Below, in pieces: positions 51,933 to 62,589 of a DNA stretch of 64,000 bases. This DNA comes from Paracoccaceae bacterium (GTDB lineage: Bacteria; Pseudomonadota; Alphaproteobacteria; Rhodobacterales; Rhodobacteraceae): positions 19,328 to 83,327 of the forward strand of contig JAHYIZ010000008.1 of NCBI GenBank assembly GCA_019429405.1, written 5' to 3'. The translations under genes were made by a program, and so were the position numbers. Position 1 is the stretch's first letter, and the number at the start of each line of letters is the position of its first letter. The notes under the pieces are model-generated. The model was given only the letters and a program-made list of their open reading frames with translations, did not search any database and was not told the DNA's origin.

Positions 51933-52532
51933 ATGTCCTGGACCGATGAGCGCGTCGAGACGCTGAAGAAGATGTGGGGCGAAGGCCAGTCGGCCAGCCA
52001 GATCGCAAAAGAACTGGGCGGGGTCACGCGCAACGCGGTGATCGGCAAGGTGCACCGGCTGGGGCTTTCCAACCGGGCGGGGGCTGCGAGCGAAGACCCG
52101 GCGCCTGCCCCGGCGGTTGCGGCGGTGGTTGAGCCGAAGCTGCATGTGGTCGAGAAAGACGGTGACGTCGAAGCTCTGCCAGCGCCCGAACTGCGGCATG
52201 CGGCGGCGCCGCGCGTCGAGGCGGCGCCTGCGGCCGTGGTCGCGCCAATGCGGCGGGCGATCGTGCCGGCGGGCCAGCCCTTGCCGCCGCAACCTTCGGC
52301 CAACGAGATCAGCCCGGAAGCGCTGGCCTCGGTGCGCGAGATGGAAAAACGGGCGCGCAAGCTGACGTTGATGGAGCTGACCGAGCGGACCTGCAAATGG
52401 CCGATCGGAGACCCGGCGACCGAGCATTTCTGGTTCTGCGGGCTGCCTTCGGTGGCGGGCAAACCCTATTGCGAGGCCCATGTGGGGGTCGCCTTCCAGC
52501 CGATGAGCGCGCGGCGCGACCGGCGCCGTTAG
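51933..52532 (+). CDS. gcrA: GcrA cell-cycle regulator
   Basis: A 199-residue alphaproteobacterial regulator that binds sigma-70 RNA polymerase and favours promoters with m6A-marked GANTC sites. The N-terminal DNA-binding domain is diagnostic: MSWTDERVETLKKMWGEGQS, ASQIAKELGGVTRNAVIGKV, HRLGLSNRAG. A long Ala/Pro linker follows. The C-terminal polymerase-binding part contains LTLMELTERTCKWPIGDP, FWFCGLPS and PYCEAHV. It is somewhat longer than in many relatives because of the linker. Confidence 0.95.
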   Translation: MSWTDERVETLKKMWGEGQSASQIAKELGGVTRNAVIGKVHRLGLSNRAGAASEDPAPAPAVAAVVEPKLHVVEKDGDVEALPAPELRHAAAPRVEAAPAAVVAPMRRAIVPAGQPLPPQPSANEISPEALASVREMEKRARKLTLMELTERTCKWPIGDPATEHFWFCGLPSVAGKPYCEAHVGVAFQPMSARRDRRR

Positions 52533-52682
52533 GGCCGGAAGCGGCGGCCTAACACAGCGGCACGATGGTGCAAGCCTCTGCAATTGCTGCGCTTTATAGA
52601 TCGTGTTAGGGCGAAATTAAGGATTTGGCGCGTCTTCAGGGCGCCTGAGGGCCGGACGGCAATTTCTCGTCATGTCTTGCCT

Positions 52683-52702
52683 GATTTGTCACCAGACAAA
52701 TC
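52683..52702. terminator. Hairpin between convergent gcrA and ppsA
   Basis: GATTTGTC (52683-52690) pairs perfectly with GACAAATC (52695-52702) around a 4-base loop. No T-run follows. It could end either convergent transcript. Confidence 0.4.
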
Positions 52703-52751
52703 GGGCCGGGCGATGGTCCACCGGACCTTCGCTTTTCCGGCCCTTAGGCCC

Positions 52752-55145
52752 CTACCCCTTTTTCCCCTTGGCCTCGGCCGCCGCGACGTGCCGCTTGACC
52801 GCAAGGAAACTGTCGGGCGTAACCGAAATTGCGTCGATGCCTGCCGCCACCAGCAGGCGCGCAAATTCGGGGTCGTTGCTGGGCGCCTGACCGCAAAGCC
52901 CGATGTGGCGCCCTGCGGCGCGGGCGCGTGCGATGACGTGCTCGATCATCCATTGCACCGCCGGGTCGCGTTCGCGGAAGAGATCGGCGAGCTCGGCGGA
53001 ATCGCGGTCAACCCCGAGTGTCAGTTGCGTGAGGTCGTTCGAGCCAATCGAGAAGCCGTCGAACCGCTTGGCAAACTCGTCGGCCAGAATCACGTTTGAG
53101 GGGATTTCGCACATCACATAGACCTCAAGCCCGTTCTTGCCGCGCTTCAGACCGTTCTTGGCCATCACCGCCAGCACCTTGTCGGCCTCGTCGGGCGAGC
53201 GGCAGAAGGGGATCATCACCACCACATTGTCGAAGCCCATCTGTTCGCGCAGCCGCAGAATTGCACGGCATTCAAGCGCGAAGCCGTCGGCATAGGCGGG
53301 CGAGTAGTACCGCGAGGCGCCGCGAAAGCCGATCATCGGGTTCTCTTCGGCGGGTTCAAACTGGCGCCCGCCCAGAAGCTCGGCGTATTCGTTGGTCTTG
53401 AAATCCGACATGCGGATGATGCAGGGGCGCGGATACCATGTGGCGGCGATGCGCGAGAGGCCCATGGCGAGGCTGTGCACGAAGTAATCGCAGCGGTCGG
53501 CGTAGCCGCGCGTAAGGCGGGTGATTTCGGCCTTTGCGGCCTCGTCTTTCAACTGGTCGAACCGGGTCAGCGCCAGCGGATGCACGCGAATGGTGTTGGA
53601 AATGACAAATTCCATCCGCGCCAGCCCCACGCCGTCAACCGGCAGCCGCCACCAGCGCGCGGCGGCGGCGGGGTTGGCGAGGTTCAGCATCACCTCGGTG
53701 CGGGTCTTCGGCACTTCGCCCAGCACGGTTTCGGTCACTTCAAATTCGGAAATGCCCGCATAGACAAAGCCCTTGTCGCCCTCGGCACAGGAAACGGTCA
53801 CCTCTTGCCCGTCATGCAGCTGGCGCGTGGCGTCACCTGTGCCAACCACGGCGGGCAGGCCAAGCTCGCGGCTGACAATGGCGGCGTGGCTGGTGCGCCC
53901 GCCCTGGTCGGTGATGATCGCGCTCGCGCGCTTCATCACCGGCACCCAGTCGGGGTCGGTGGTGCCGGTCACCAGCACCGCGCCGTCGACAAAGCGGGCG
54001 ATATCGGCCGCGCTTTCGATCAGGCAAGCCTCGCCGGTGGCAATGGCATCGCCAACGCTGAGGCCTTCAAGCAGTTTCTTGCCTTTGCCCAGCAGGCGAT
54101 AGCTTTTCAGCGCACCCACGTCGATGCGCGACTGCACGGTTTCGGGGCGGGCCTGCAGAATGTAGATCAGCCCGGTTTCGCCATCGCGGCCCCATTCGAT
54201 ATCCATTGGCTGGCCATAATGCGCCTCGATCACCACCGCATGGCGGGCGAGTTCGAGGATTTCGGCGTCAGACAGCACAAAGGCCTCACGCTCGGCACGC
54301 GATGTGGGCACATTGCGCGTGGTGGCGCCGCGTGCGGCATAAACCATCTTGCGCTCTTTCTCGCCCAGCGTCTTTTGCACGATCGGGGTCAGCTTCGGCT
54401 TGCCAAGGAAGGGCTTGTAGACCTGATATTCGTCAGGGTTGACACTGCCCTGCACCACGTTTTCGCCAAGGCCCCAAGCCGCGTTGATCAGCACCACCTT
54501 GTCGAACCCCGACTCGGTATCAATGCTGAACATCACACCGGCGCCGCCAAGATCAGATCGCACCATCAGTTGCACGCCCACCGACAGCGCCACCGCCTGA
54601 TGCGCGAAGCCCTTGAGCTGGCGATAGGTGATGGCGCGGTCGGTATAAAGCGAGGCGTAGCAGCGCCGACAGGCGGCGAGCAGCGCCGCCTCGCCGCGCA
54701 CGTTGAGGAAAGTTTCCTGCTGGCCGGCAAACGAGGCGTCGGGCAGATCTTCGGCGGTGGCGGATGATCGCACAGCCACGGCGGGGTCAGCCTGCCCGGC
54801 CCTTTCGCCAAGGGCGCGGTAGGCCGCGATGATATCGTCGCGGATGGCATTGGGCCAGCGCCCGGCGGCAATGGCGGCGCGGATCGCCTGCCCGGTGTCG
54901 GCCAGCGTCGCGCGACCGTCGGCCAGCGCTTCCAGATGCTCGGCCAGCACCGCATCCAAGCCGTTGTCGCGCAAGAACCCGCGGAAGGTTTCGGCCGTGG
55001 TGGCAAAGCCGGGCGGCACCCTGATACCCTTGGCGCCAAGGGTGCGCACCATCTCGCCCAGCGACGAATTCTTGCCGCCGACAAGGGCAACGTCCTTGCG
55101 GGTGAGGTTTTCAAACCAGATGAGTGTGGCGGATTTGGTGGACAT
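52752..55145 (-). CDS. ppsA: Phosphoenolpyruvate synthase
   Basis: A 797-residue enzyme that makes PEP from pyruvate and ATP, needed for growth on C2/C3 and many organic acids. N-terminal ATP-grasp-type domain: LVGGKNSSLGEMVRTLGAKG. Swivelling phosphohistidine domain: ITDQGGRTSHAAIVSRELGL with the catalytic His. C-terminal PEP/pyruvate barrel: GFRGASRYYSPAY, MCEIPSNVILADEFA, FSIGSNDLTQLTLGVDRDSA and HIGLCGQAPSNDPEFA. The start at 55145 gives MSTKSATLIWFENLTRKDVA; upstream frame is not homologous. It fits a genome rich in organic-acid transport. Confidence 0.95.
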   Translation of the reverse strand: MSTKSATLIWFENLTRKDVALVGGKNSSLGEMVRTLGAKGIRVPPGFATTAETFRGFLRDNGLDAVLAEHLEALADGRATLADTGQAIRAAIAAGRWPNAIRDDIIAAYRALGERAGQADPAVAVRSSATAEDLPDASFAGQQETFLNVRGEAALLAACRRCYASLYTDRAITYRQLKGFAHQAVALSVGVQLMVRSDLGGAGVMFSIDTESGFDKVVLINAAWGLGENVVQGSVNPDEYQVYKPFLGKPKLTPIVQKTLGEKERKMVYAARGATTRNVPTSRAEREAFVLSDAEILELARHAVVIEAHYGQPMDIEWGRDGETGLIYILQARPETVQSRIDVGALKSYRLLGKGKKLLEGLSVGDAIATGEACLIESAADIARFVDGAVLVTGTTDPDWVPVMKRASAIITDQGGRTSHAAIVSRELGLPAVVGTGDATRQLHDGQEVTVSCAEGDKGFVYAGISEFEVTETVLGEVPKTRTEVMLNLANPAAAARWWRLPVDGVGLARMEFVISNTIRVHPLALTRFDQLKDEAAKAEITRLTRGYADRCDYFVHSLAMGLSRIAATWYPRPCIIRMSDFKTNEYAELLGGRQFEPAEENPMIGFRGASRYYSPAYADGFALECRAILRLREQMGFDNVVVMIPFCRSPDEADKVLAVMAKNGLKRGKNGLEVYVMCEIPSNVILADEFAKRFDGFSIGSNDLTQLTLGVDRDSAELADLFRERDPAVQWMIEHVIARARAAGRHIGLCGQAPSNDPEFARLLVAAGIDAISVTPDSFLAVKRHVAAAEAKGKKG

Positions 55146-55182
55146 GGCCTGCCCCTTCGCGGTTGCAATGCTGCCGCGTAGT

Positions 55183-55234
55183 CTAGGCGCATCGGCCCGT
55201 CGCCGCCTTGATCCGGCGCAAGGGGTGCGCCTAG
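55183..55234. terminator. Inverted repeat at the 3' end of the nos operon
   Basis: CTAGGCGCA (55183-55191) pairs with TGCGCCTAG (55226-55234), enclosing a small GCC-rich hairpin and overlapping the nosY stop codon. It lies between nosY and ppsA and may separate their transcripts. There is no T-run. Confidence 0.4.
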
Positions 55235-56052
55235 GGCGTGATCTTGCGGAACGCCAGAATTGCCAGCGCAAAGGCGCCGAGCGGCCAGACCAGCATCAGG
55301 CCAAGCGCCTGCCACGCGGGCACAAAGCCCGCAGCCCCTGCCACGCCTGCCGCCGCTGCTGTGGCGCCCGAGGCCGCGAGGTTAAAAAGGCGGAAGGCAT
55401 CGGCGGGGTTGCCCATCAACAGCCACGGAAAAACGTGGCGGGTGAAGGCGCCGCCGTTATCGGCCACGACCGCCGCCAGCAAGCCCAGATCGTAAAGCAC
55501 GACCGCCAGCAGCCAAACCCCGATCACCATGCCCGCCGCCGCCCCCGGCCTGCGCGCCCATGCCGAAACCGCATAGCCCACGCCAAGGAAGGTGGCGCCA
55601 AGCAGCAGCGAGCTCCAGTAAAGCCGCCAGAGTGCCGCAAGGCCCGCCGCCGCGCGGGCATCGCCCGCCAAGGCGGTCAGCGCGGCAAGGCCGTAGCCCA
55701 CCGCCACCGCCAGCGCCAGAATTGCGAGATGGGCGGCAAACTTGCCCGCCAGAATGGTTGCGCGCGCACCGGGGTAGGTCAGCGCCAACGCCAGCGTGCC
55801 GCGTTCCACCTCGCCCGCCACCGCGTCAAATGACATCAAAAGCGCGATCAGCGGCACGAGGTAGACCGCAAGGCTGGTCAGGCTGGCCACCGTGACCGAC
55901 AGCCGGTCAACCCCCAGCGTGCCGCTGGGGCCGCTGCCCGCAGCGGTCAGCACCAGCGCAAAAATCGCCATCATCGCCACAGAAATCGCCACCCAGCGGT
56001 TGCGCAGCGCGATGCGAAGCTCAGATGCGGCAATCGCCAGAACGGGGGTCAT
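55231..56052 (-). CDS. nosY: Nitrous oxide reductase maturation ABC permease
   Basis: A 273-residue ABC-2-type membrane protein with six or so helices (AMMAIFALVLTAAG, VYLVPLIALLMSFDAVAGEV, ILALAVAVGYGLAAL, LLLGATFLGVGYAVSAW, GMVIGVWLLAVVLYDLGLLA, LGLMLVWPLGAFALAILAF). With NosF it forms the transporter that supports assembly of the copper-sulfur CuZ site of NosZ in the periplasm. It overlaps nosF by four bases (ATGA). It is the last nos gene here; no nosL or nosX follows before ppsA. Confidence 0.93.
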   Translation of the reverse strand: MTPVLAIAASELRIALRNRWVAISVAMMAIFALVLTAAGSGPSGTLGVDRLSVTVASLTSLAVYLVPLIALLMSFDAVAGEVERGTLALALTYPGARATILAGKFAAHLAILALAVAVGYGLAALTALAGDARAAAGLAALWRLYWSSLLLGATFLGVGYAVSAWARRPGAAAGMVIGVWLLAVVLYDLGLLAAVVADNGGAFTRHVFPWLLMGNPADAFRLFNLAASGATAAAAGVAGAAGFVPAWQALGLMLVWPLGAFALAILAFRKITP

Positions 56053-56942
56053 TGCGCGGCCTCGCTGCTGAAATGGCGATAGATATCGTCAAGGCTGGGC
56101 GGGATCAGATCGACGTCCTCGACCATCGCGCCAAGGGCAGCGATCTGGCCAAGGCGGGCCAGTTTATCCTCGGGTGTGCAAACCAGATCGACGCGCACGC
56201 CGTTGAACCGGCGCCCGGCCAGGGCCTCCGCGACCGCATCAGCGGCACCGGGGCGGGCGGTGATCTGCAGTTGTGTGGGCAGGGCGGCACGGCGGCGCAG
56301 CGCCGCCAAGGTATCATTGGCCACCATCGCACCTTGCGACAAGATCACGATGCGGTCGGTGCGCGCCTCGACCTCGGTCAGCGCGTGACTTGACAGCAGG
56401 ATTGCCGCGCCGTCTTGCGCCAGACCATCGAGAATGGTCCAGAATTCGCGCCGCGACACCGGGTCAAGCCCCGATGTCGGTTCATCGAGCACCAAGAGGC
56501 GCGGCCGCCCGATCAGCGCCTGCGCAAGGCCGACACGCTGGCGCATGCCCTTGGAATAGGTGCCAATACGGCGGCGCGCGGCCTCGGCCAGCCCGACCCG
56601 CGCCAGCAGCGGCAGCGCATGCGCCGGGTCTTGCCCACGCAGGCGCAGATAGTGGCGGATCTGTTCCTGCCCGGTCAACGCGGGGTGAAAGGCCACGTTT
56701 TCGGGCAAGTAGGCGGTGCCAGCGCGTGCTGCGGCGCTGCCGGGGGCGGCGCCCAGCACGGTGATTTCGCCTGCGTCCGCCGCGATCAGCCCGAGCACAA
56801 TTTTCATCAGCGTCGATTTGCCCGCGCCGTTATGGCCAAGCAGCGCCACGCGTTCACCCGGTGCCACGGCAAACGCTACATCGCGCAGCGCCGCGGTGGC
56901 CCCAAAAGATTTAGTGACGCGCGAGAGGGTCAAACTCTGCAT
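56049..56942 (-). CDS. nosF: Nitrous oxide reductase maturation ABC ATPase
   Basis: A 297-residue cytoplasmic ATPase: Walker A GHNGAGKSTLMKI (about 35-47), signature SKGMRQRVGLAQALIG, Walker B LLVLDEPTSGLD and the switch His in LLSSHALTEV. It powers NosY and works with the periplasmic NosD. Its start overlaps the nosD end by about 32 bases, a larger overlap than elsewhere in the operon but with an intact N-terminus (MQSLTLSRVTKSFGATAALR). Confidence 0.94.
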   Translation of the reverse strand: MQSLTLSRVTKSFGATAALRDVAFAVAPGERVALLGHNGAGKSTLMKIVLGLIAADAGEITVLGAAPGSAAARAGTAYLPENVAFHPALTGQEQIRHYLRLRGQDPAHALPLLARVGLAEAARRRIGTYSKGMRQRVGLAQALIGRPRLLVLDEPTSGLDPVSRREFWTILDGLAQDGAAILLSSHALTEVEARTDRIVILSQGAMVANDTLAALRRRAALPTQLQITARPGAADAVAEALAGRRFNGVRVDLVCTPEDKLARLGQIAALGAMVEDVDLIPPSLDDIYRHFSSEAAQ

Positions 56943-58242
56943 CGGTCAGCCTTTCTACTTGCCACACGGGCGGTCCCTCGGCTGCCATCGCGGCAACGTC
57001 GGCGGGAATTGGAATGACGGGGGCTTGCATCAGCGGGTGGCTATCAACCACGCCGCCGGGCAAAAGCGCAGGAAAGCTCTGCTGGCTCCAACGTACCAGC
57101 TGCACGGCGGGCGAGCCTAGCAAGAGCGCGGCGGCGGGTTGGGTCCACAGAATATGGTCCATCAGGTCGTTGGGGCGAAACGCGGTATCGGCAATGCCGT
57201 CGCCGCCAAGGTCGAAGGCAGCATGATCGGACCAGTAATTGCCACGCCCGCCCGCGCTCCATTCCACATCGCGGGTGCCAACGTATTTAACTTGCGTGCG
57301 ATTGGCGATGAAGGCGTTGTCCGCAATGTCGTTGCGCTCGGACCCGGCGGTAAAATGGATGCCGATCTCGCAATCCTCAAAGCGGTTGCCGGTGATCTGG
57401 TTGCGGTGGGCGTTGTAGATGAAGGTGCATTTGTCGGCACCCTGCACGAAGTTGCCGGTAATCTCGGAGTTCTTGGTGAAGTTGAGCATCAACCCGTGGT
57501 CGCGGTCAGCCAGCGAGATGTTGTCGCGCACCGTGATGTTGGAAGAATACATCAGCGCAAAGCCAAGGTGGTTTCCGATCGAGACATTGCCCGAAACCTC
57601 AGAGCGGTCGGTGTACATGTAATGCACCGCAAAGCGCAGATCGCGCAGGATGTTGCCCCGGTAGATGCTGTCGCGCGAGACGTTGGAAAAGATACCGTCG
57701 CGGCCATAACGGATGGAGTTGCCCTCGATCAGCGTGCCCGGCGCATCCCAGACATAAACGCCGTTGCCCCGGTCGTTCATGCGGCTGTCGCGGCGCCCGA
57801 TGATGGTGTTGCCGCGCACGATGCTGTCGCGCGCGCCATGTACATCAACGCCATGCAGGTTGCCCAGAATTCGGTTGCCCTCAACCGTCACGCGCTCGGC
57901 ATCCTTGCCCAGTTGCACGCCCGAGTCGATGGTGCTGTGCGACGAACCGGAGCCAGAGATCTCCAACCCCCGCACGGTGATGTCGGTGCCAGTAATGGTG
58001 ATGACGCTGCCTTCGCCCGCCCCCACGATCTGCGCCACACCGCGCCCGTCAAGCGTTATGGGCCGCTCAAGCAGCACCGGGCCGGCATGGCGGCCCGGTG
58101 CCAATATCAGCACATCGCCGGGGGCAGCCCCGGCGATGGCGGTTTGCAGCGCCCCGGCCTCGGGCGGCACGCCCCGCTCGATCGCGACCGCAGGGGCCGC
58201 GCCGAGCAGAACGACAAGCACGATTGCCGGCAAGCGCATCAT
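56911..58242 (-). CDS. nosD: Periplasmic nitrous oxide reductase maturation protein
   Basis: A 443-residue exported protein with signal peptide MMRLPAIVLVVLLGAAPAVA. It is a right-handed beta-helix of CASH-type repeats (ITGTDITVRGLEISGSG, VTVEGNRILGNLHGVDVHGA, DSIVRGNTIIGRRDSRM, ITVRDNISLADRDHGLML, NQITGNRFEDCEIGIHF). NosD partners with NosFY during CuZ assembly. Two ATGs are adjacent (58242 and 58239); it starts four bases after the nosZ stop. Confidence 0.94.
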   Translation of the reverse strand: MMRLPAIVLVVLLGAAPAVAIERGVPPEAGALQTAIAGAAPGDVLILAPGRHAGPVLLERPITLDGRGVAQIVGAGEGSVITITGTDITVRGLEISGSGSSHSTIDSGVQLGKDAERVTVEGNRILGNLHGVDVHGARDSIVRGNTIIGRRDSRMNDRGNGVYVWDAPGTLIEGNSIRYGRDGIFSNVSRDSIYRGNILRDLRFAVHYMYTDRSEVSGNVSIGNHLGFALMYSSNITVRDNISLADRDHGLMLNFTKNSEITGNFVQGADKCTFIYNAHRNQITGNRFEDCEIGIHFTAGSERNDIADNAFIANRTQVKYVGTRDVEWSAGGRGNYWSDHAAFDLGGDGIADTAFRPNDLMDHILWTQPAAALLLGSPAVQLVRWSQQSFPALLPGGVVDSHPLMQAPVIPIPADVAAMAAEGPPVWQVERLTDAEFDPLARH

Positions 58243-58246
58243 GGCA

Positions 58247-60178
58247 TCAGGCCTTCGGTTCAACGAACATCCGGCCGCGCATTTCCATGTGCAGTGCGTG
58301 GCAGAACCACTGGCAATAGTACCAGTAGACGCCGGGGTTCGCCGCCGTGAATGTGACCGAAGCGGTCGCCTGCGGCGAAATCTCCATTGCCGCGCCGTGG
58401 TTGCCCATGGTGAAGCCGTGGGTCAGGTCGTCGATATCGTCGAGGTTGGTCACGATCACCGTAACCTCGTCGCCTTCCTGAACGGTGAAGGATTCGAGGC
58501 TGAAGGTGGGCGCGATCGACGACATGTAGACCCGCACCTTGTTGCCATCGCGGATGACCGTGTCGGCCCAGCTATCGATGTCGACGCCGTCCTTTTCGGC
58601 CTGCGCGCGGGTGTCGGCCCACATCCGGTCGTTGCGGTCCCAGACGCTGAGCGGGTTCACGATCGAGCGGTGCACGATGATGCTGTCGTGCGGTTCGGCG
58701 AAGGTCGGGCCGTCGTGCACCAGCGTAAGCTTATCGCCCTCAATCGCGAAAACCTGCTCGTTTTCAGGTTTCAACGGGCCGACGTTGATGAACCGGTCCT
58801 TCGAGAACTTGTTCATCGACACATACCACTTGCCGTCCGCATCGAGGGTTTCGCCCATCGAGGTGGAGTTGTGGCCGGGCTGATAGTGCACGTCAGCCTT
58901 GGTGACGATCGGATCAACCGCTTCGCCGGCATAAGCACGCACCGCCTTTTCGATATCCCAGACCACAACCTGGCTGTCGAGAAACAGCGTGGTATAGGCA
59001 CGCCCCTTGCCATCAAACGCGGTGTGAAGCGGGCCAAGGCCCAGTTCCGGTTCGGCCACCACCGCCGAGCGCGGGTCGATATCAGAGGTGAACAGCGCAT
59101 CGACCTTGCGCACGTCGATCACGCTGACCGTCGGCGACAGTTTACCGTTGATGCACAGGTGGATCTTGTCGGGCGCCATGTTGCAGCCGTGCGGGCTGTT
59201 GGGGATCGGGATGTAGCGGGTGTAGTTCTTGTTCTGGCCCTTGCGCCCGTCGATCACCTTGACGCCGTTCAGCTCAATATAGTCACCGGCGGCAATGCCC
59301 TTTTCAATCTCGGCGAGATTAAACACCACCACATGGTCCATGTCGGCCGCCATCATCTCGGCGGTGTTCATGCCCATTTCCGAGTTGTACGAGGTCGAGA
59401 AGGCATATTTGCCGTCATAGTCGGCGTCGGTGTTGTCGAGGTTGCCCGAGACCATCACCTGCCAGGCCATCGTCATCTCATCAGCGTTCACCGCCGAGAA
59501 GAAGTTTACATATTGGCTGGGATTGTCAAGGACCGTGCCATCATTGACCATCGGGGTTTCGTCTTCGCCGTTGGCAAACACATAGTTGGTGCGCGGCCAT
59601 TTTTGCGGGCGCAGCCCGTGGATCGCCTTGGCGTTCGGAATTTCAAGGATCTTGTCGCATTTCATCACGTCGCAGCGCACGCGGGCGACGCGGGTGTTGG
59701 CCTTGTCGTTCATGAACAGAAAGCGGCCGTCATACCTGCCCTCGGTGAAGGACATGTGGACGTGGTGCAAGTCGCCGTTGTCGTGCACTTTCTTGCCGTC
59801 TGCGGCCAGTTGCTTGCGGGTCTTCTCGGTCATGTTCTCGGTCATGATCTTGAGCGACTCGTTGGTCTGGCCCCAACCGGTCGCCGAGCAGCGGTTGAAC
59901 ACCGGCACCCGCATCAGCTCGCGCATCGAGGGAAAGCCCAGAATGCGCATCTCGCCGGACTGGCCCGAGGACCAGAAGCCATAATACTCATCGAGTTCGC
60001 CAGGACCGGGCGAGATGTCAGATGCCCTTGCGGCGCTACTTGTGGCGATGGTGGCTACGCCTGCGGCAGCGCCCGTCAGCGCAAGCCGCGCCCCTCCGGC
60101 ACCGATCAGTGCAGCACCCCCTGCGGTTGCGCCCAGCAGACCGCGGCGGCTAATGCCCGCTTTTCTTTCTTCTGTCAT
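58247..60178 (-). CDS. nosZ: Nitrous oxide reductase, Tat-exported (clade I)
   Basis: A 643-residue periplasmic enzyme that reduces N2O to N2, the last step of denitrification. The N-terminus has a twin-arginine signal ([18 protein letters not shown]), marking clade I NosZ. The beta-propeller domain holds CuZ ligands, including HHVH in [14 protein letters not shown]. The C-terminal cupredoxin carries the complete CuA site: [12 protein letters not shown] with Cys622, Cys626, His630 and Met633, plus an upstream His in DLTHGFTM. All ligands visible to me are intact, so the enzyme should be functional. It follows nosR after 50 bases. Confidence 0.97.
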   Translation of the reverse strand: MTEERKAGISRRGLLGATAGGAALIGAGGARLALTGAAAGVATIATSSAARASDISPGPGELDEYYGFWSSGQSGEMRILGFPSMRELMRVPVFNRCSATGWGQTNESLKIMTENMTEKTRKQLAADGKKVHDNGDLHHVHMSFTEGRYDGRFLFMNDKANTRVARVRCDVMKCDKILEIPNAKAIHGLRPQKWPRTNYVFANGEDETPMVNDGTVLDNPSQYVNFFSAVNADEMTMAWQVMVSGNLDNTDADYDGKYAFSTSYNSEMGMNTAEMMAADMDHVVVFNLAEIEKGIAAGDYIELNGVKVIDGRKGQNKNYTRYIPIPNSPHGCNMAPDKIHLCINGKLSPTVSVIDVRKVDALFTSDIDPRSAVVAEPELGLGPLHTAFDGKGRAYTTLFLDSQVVVWDIEKAVRAYAGEAVDPIVTKADVHYQPGHNSTSMGETLDADGKWYVSMNKFSKDRFINVGPLKPENEQVFAIEGDKLTLVHDGPTFAEPHDSIIVHRSIVNPLSVWDRNDRMWADTRAQAEKDGVDIDSWADTVIRDGNKVRVYMSSIAPTFSLESFTVQEGDEVTVIVTNLDDIDDLTHGFTMGNHGAAMEISPQATASVTFTAANPGVYWYYCQWFCHALHMEMRGRMFVEPKA

Positions 60179-60228
60179 GGTCGTGATCCTCTCGTTGAGT
60201 GACAGACGCAGAACCCTCACCGCTCTTG

Positions 60229-62475
60229 TCAGGGCTGAGGGGTAGGCGGCGCAACCGAAGCGCGCCGTTTCAATTGCCGGATGATCACCGGACATTTGGT
60301 TTTGGACTGGTAGAGAACCTGGCAGTTCATGCAGTTCACGCATTCGTTCGGGTTGATCTCTCCGGTCGGGTGAATCGCCTGCACCGGGCATTCGTTGGCG
60401 CAGGTCTGGCAAGGCTTGCCGCATTCGTGGTAGCGCTTGAGCCAGTCGAACATGCGCATCCGCGCGGGGATGGCGAGTGCCGCGCCAAGCGGGCAGAGAT
60501 AGCGGCAGTAAAAGCGCTCGACGAAGAGGCCGATACCCAGCAGCACCAGCGCATAAAGGGTGAAGGGCCATGCACGCGCGAATTTGAGCACGATCGCGGT
60601 TTTGAACGGTTCAACCTCGGCCAGATGCTCGGCCTGTTCGATCGACATCAACGTGACGCCGAACAGACCCAGAAAGATCATGTATTTCACCGCCCAGAGC
60701 CGTTCATGCAGGCCCCATGGCAGAGTCCATTGCGGCACATGGAAGAATTTGGCGATGCGGTTGGTCAGCTCTTGCAGCGCGCCAAACGGGCAGAGCCAGC
60801 CGCAATAGGCGCCGCGGCCCCAAAACAGCAGCGCGGCGGCAACCGAGAACCACAGGATGAAGGTCAGCGGGTCCATCAGGAAAGCATCCCAGCTGAAGCC
60901 GGTTATCAGCGCACCGGTCAGCGCCATCAGGTTGACGATGGAAAGCTGCGCATTGGCATACCAGCCAAGGTACACCAGCGTGATGGTCAGAAAACTGATA
61001 CGGAACCAGAAGGTAAAGCGCGCCGAGCGCGTGATGAAACCTTGAAAGAAGAAGGCCGCGGTCAGCACCGCCAACATGACCGACACCGCCGCGATTTCTA
61101 CCCGTTTGCTCTGCCAGATGCGCTGCCAGAGCGCCGCCTTGGCGGCATCTTCGGCGTCGTCGACCGAGGCGGTGGGGGTGGCCGCAGGGGCGGCGGGGGC
61201 AAGCGCGCGCAGAAACTGCGCCGGTGGCCGCCAGTCAAGATCGAATGTGGTGAATGCCTTCTCGCGCGCCGCCACGTCGCGGCTGACCAGCAATTGCAGC
61301 CGCCACGGCTGGGTCGGGTCAAAGCCGCTGTCGGCGGGAATGCGGAACAGGTCCATCTCGCTCAGCGCGGGCGCGCCGCTGGCCCCGACCTCGCCAAGGC
61401 GGCGATGGTCGCGGTCATGGAAGCGCACCGACAAATCGCCCTGAATCAACTGGATGCGGTCAAAGATGCCGCCGCGCACATAGCCCGAGCCCTTGAACGA
61501 ATAGAGCCCGCGCGCCACCACGAGAATCGCATGCGCGCGCGGATCGCTTTTTCCCGCGTCAGGATCATCGTCGTTCTCCGCGTCGCCTTGCGGCGCGCCG
61601 CGCCTGTCGGCGGCAAGCCATTGCCGCAGGGTTTCCGTTTCGCGGCCGTCAAGCATCGCGTCCGCAATGCCGGGAATGCTGACCAAGGTTGTATACATAT
61701 CAATGAATGTGGTCTCGGGCGGGTCTGTCAGCGCGCGGGCGGCGGCGCGCGGGTCGGGGTCGGCGGCAAAGGTGGCGTTGATCTGCGCCACGTCGAGCGA
61801 AAGCCGCCGCAGCGTGCCATCACCCAGCAGCGCCTGCCAATCATGCGGGGCTGTGGCCTCGGGGTTGATCGCATAGGCGGGCCCGGCGGGCGCGGCTGCC
61901 TCGGTCGCCAAACCGCCAAGCCCCAGTGCGCGCGCCACCCGCAGGCCCGAGCGCAGAATCGAATCGTCGATCACCATAACCGTGACGGTGGCGCCTGAAA
62001 TGATCTTCAGATCATGTTCAGCGCCCGCTGCGGCTGCCACCAGATCAAGCCCGACATAGTCGGCCATCATCGCCTCGATTTTGGCCTGCGGAATGCCGAT
62101 GAGCACGATCGGCTCGGAGTGCTTCACGAGCTTGAGGCCGATAATTTTGGCGTCGTCGCCGACGGCGACCAGCACATGAATGGGCTTGCCGGAATAGCCG
62201 GTGGTGCCGACGAAATCCGAGGTGATGAAAGCCCAGCCTATGGTTTCGCCTGCCCGCAGCACCGGCGCCACGGGGTGGTCGGCGCGCGGCGGCCCAAAGG
62301 CATCGGCGCCGGAAACCAGATCGGCGGCAGCAACCTCAGCCAGAAAATGCGGCAGCAGCGCCTCATCGGCGCCTGCCCGTAGCGGCACCAGCGCCAACAA
62401 CAGACATGCGAAAAGCAGCGTCAGCAGCCTTGCCGAGGCGCCACCCGCCTGTGTCATGTTATGCAATCGCGCCAT
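60229..62475 (-). CDS. nosR: NosR membrane flavo-iron-sulfur protein
   Basis: A 748-residue polytopic protein that supports electron supply and expression of NosZ. It has a signal/anchor segment ([20 protein letters not shown]), a periplasmic FMN-binding domain ([19 protein letters not shown], with the flavin-linking Thr in SGATVT), several membrane helices and NapH-like CxxxCP motifs ([26 protein letters not shown]). Two ferredoxin clusters close it ([13 protein letters not shown] and CVNCMNC...CP). The ATG at 62475 follows GGGGGC by about six bases; starts at 62523 or 62457 lack one. An FNR-type box lies upstream. Confidence 0.94.
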   Translation of the reverse strand: MARLHNMTQAGGASARLLTLLFACLLLALVPLRAGADEALLPHFLAEVAAADLVSGADAFGPPRADHPVAPVLRAGETIGWAFITSDFVGTTGYSGKPIHVLVAVGDDAKIIGLKLVKHSEPIVLIGIPQAKIEAMMADYVGLDLVAAAAGAEHDLKIISGATVTVMVIDDSILRSGLRVARALGLGGLATEAAAPAGPAYAINPEATAPHDWQALLGDGTLRRLSLDVAQINATFAADPDPRAAARALTDPPETTFIDMYTTLVSIPGIADAMLDGRETETLRQWLAADRRGAPQGDAENDDDPDAGKSDPRAHAILVVARGLYSFKGSGYVRGGIFDRIQLIQGDLSVRFHDRDHRRLGEVGASGAPALSEMDLFRIPADSGFDPTQPWRLQLLVSRDVAAREKAFTTFDLDWRPPAQFLRALAPAAPAATPTASVDDAEDAAKAALWQRIWQSKRVEIAAVSVMLAVLTAAFFFQGFITRSARFTFWFRISFLTITLVYLGWYANAQLSIVNLMALTGALITGFSWDAFLMDPLTFILWFSVAAALLFWGRGAYCGWLCPFGALQELTNRIAKFFHVPQWTLPWGLHERLWAVKYMIFLGLFGVTLMSIEQAEHLAEVEPFKTAIVLKFARAWPFTLYALVLLGIGLFVERFYCRYLCPLGAALAIPARMRMFDWLKRYHECGKPCQTCANECPVQAIHPTGEINPNECVNCMNCQVLYQSKTKCPVIIRQLKRRASVAPPTPQP

Positions 62476-62589
62476 GCACGCCCCCGGGAACAGACCCGCC
62501 GCCGCGCCGCCCGGTGGGATCAACGAGGGACCCAGGCGGCGCGGTGGCCTGCGCCACGCGGTTCCGGGGTGGAAATCCGGACAACGGAC

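Noticed and set aside
57764..60202. An 812-codon open frame on the plus strand across nosD and nosZ
   Set aside because: It is antisense to two clearly recognisable nos genes, has His/Arg/Val-rich composition and matches no family. Long antisense frames are expected at this G+C content.
60199..61998. A 599-codon plus-strand open frame opposite nosR
   Set aside because: Antisense shadow of NosR, whose flavin and iron-sulfur motifs are unambiguous.
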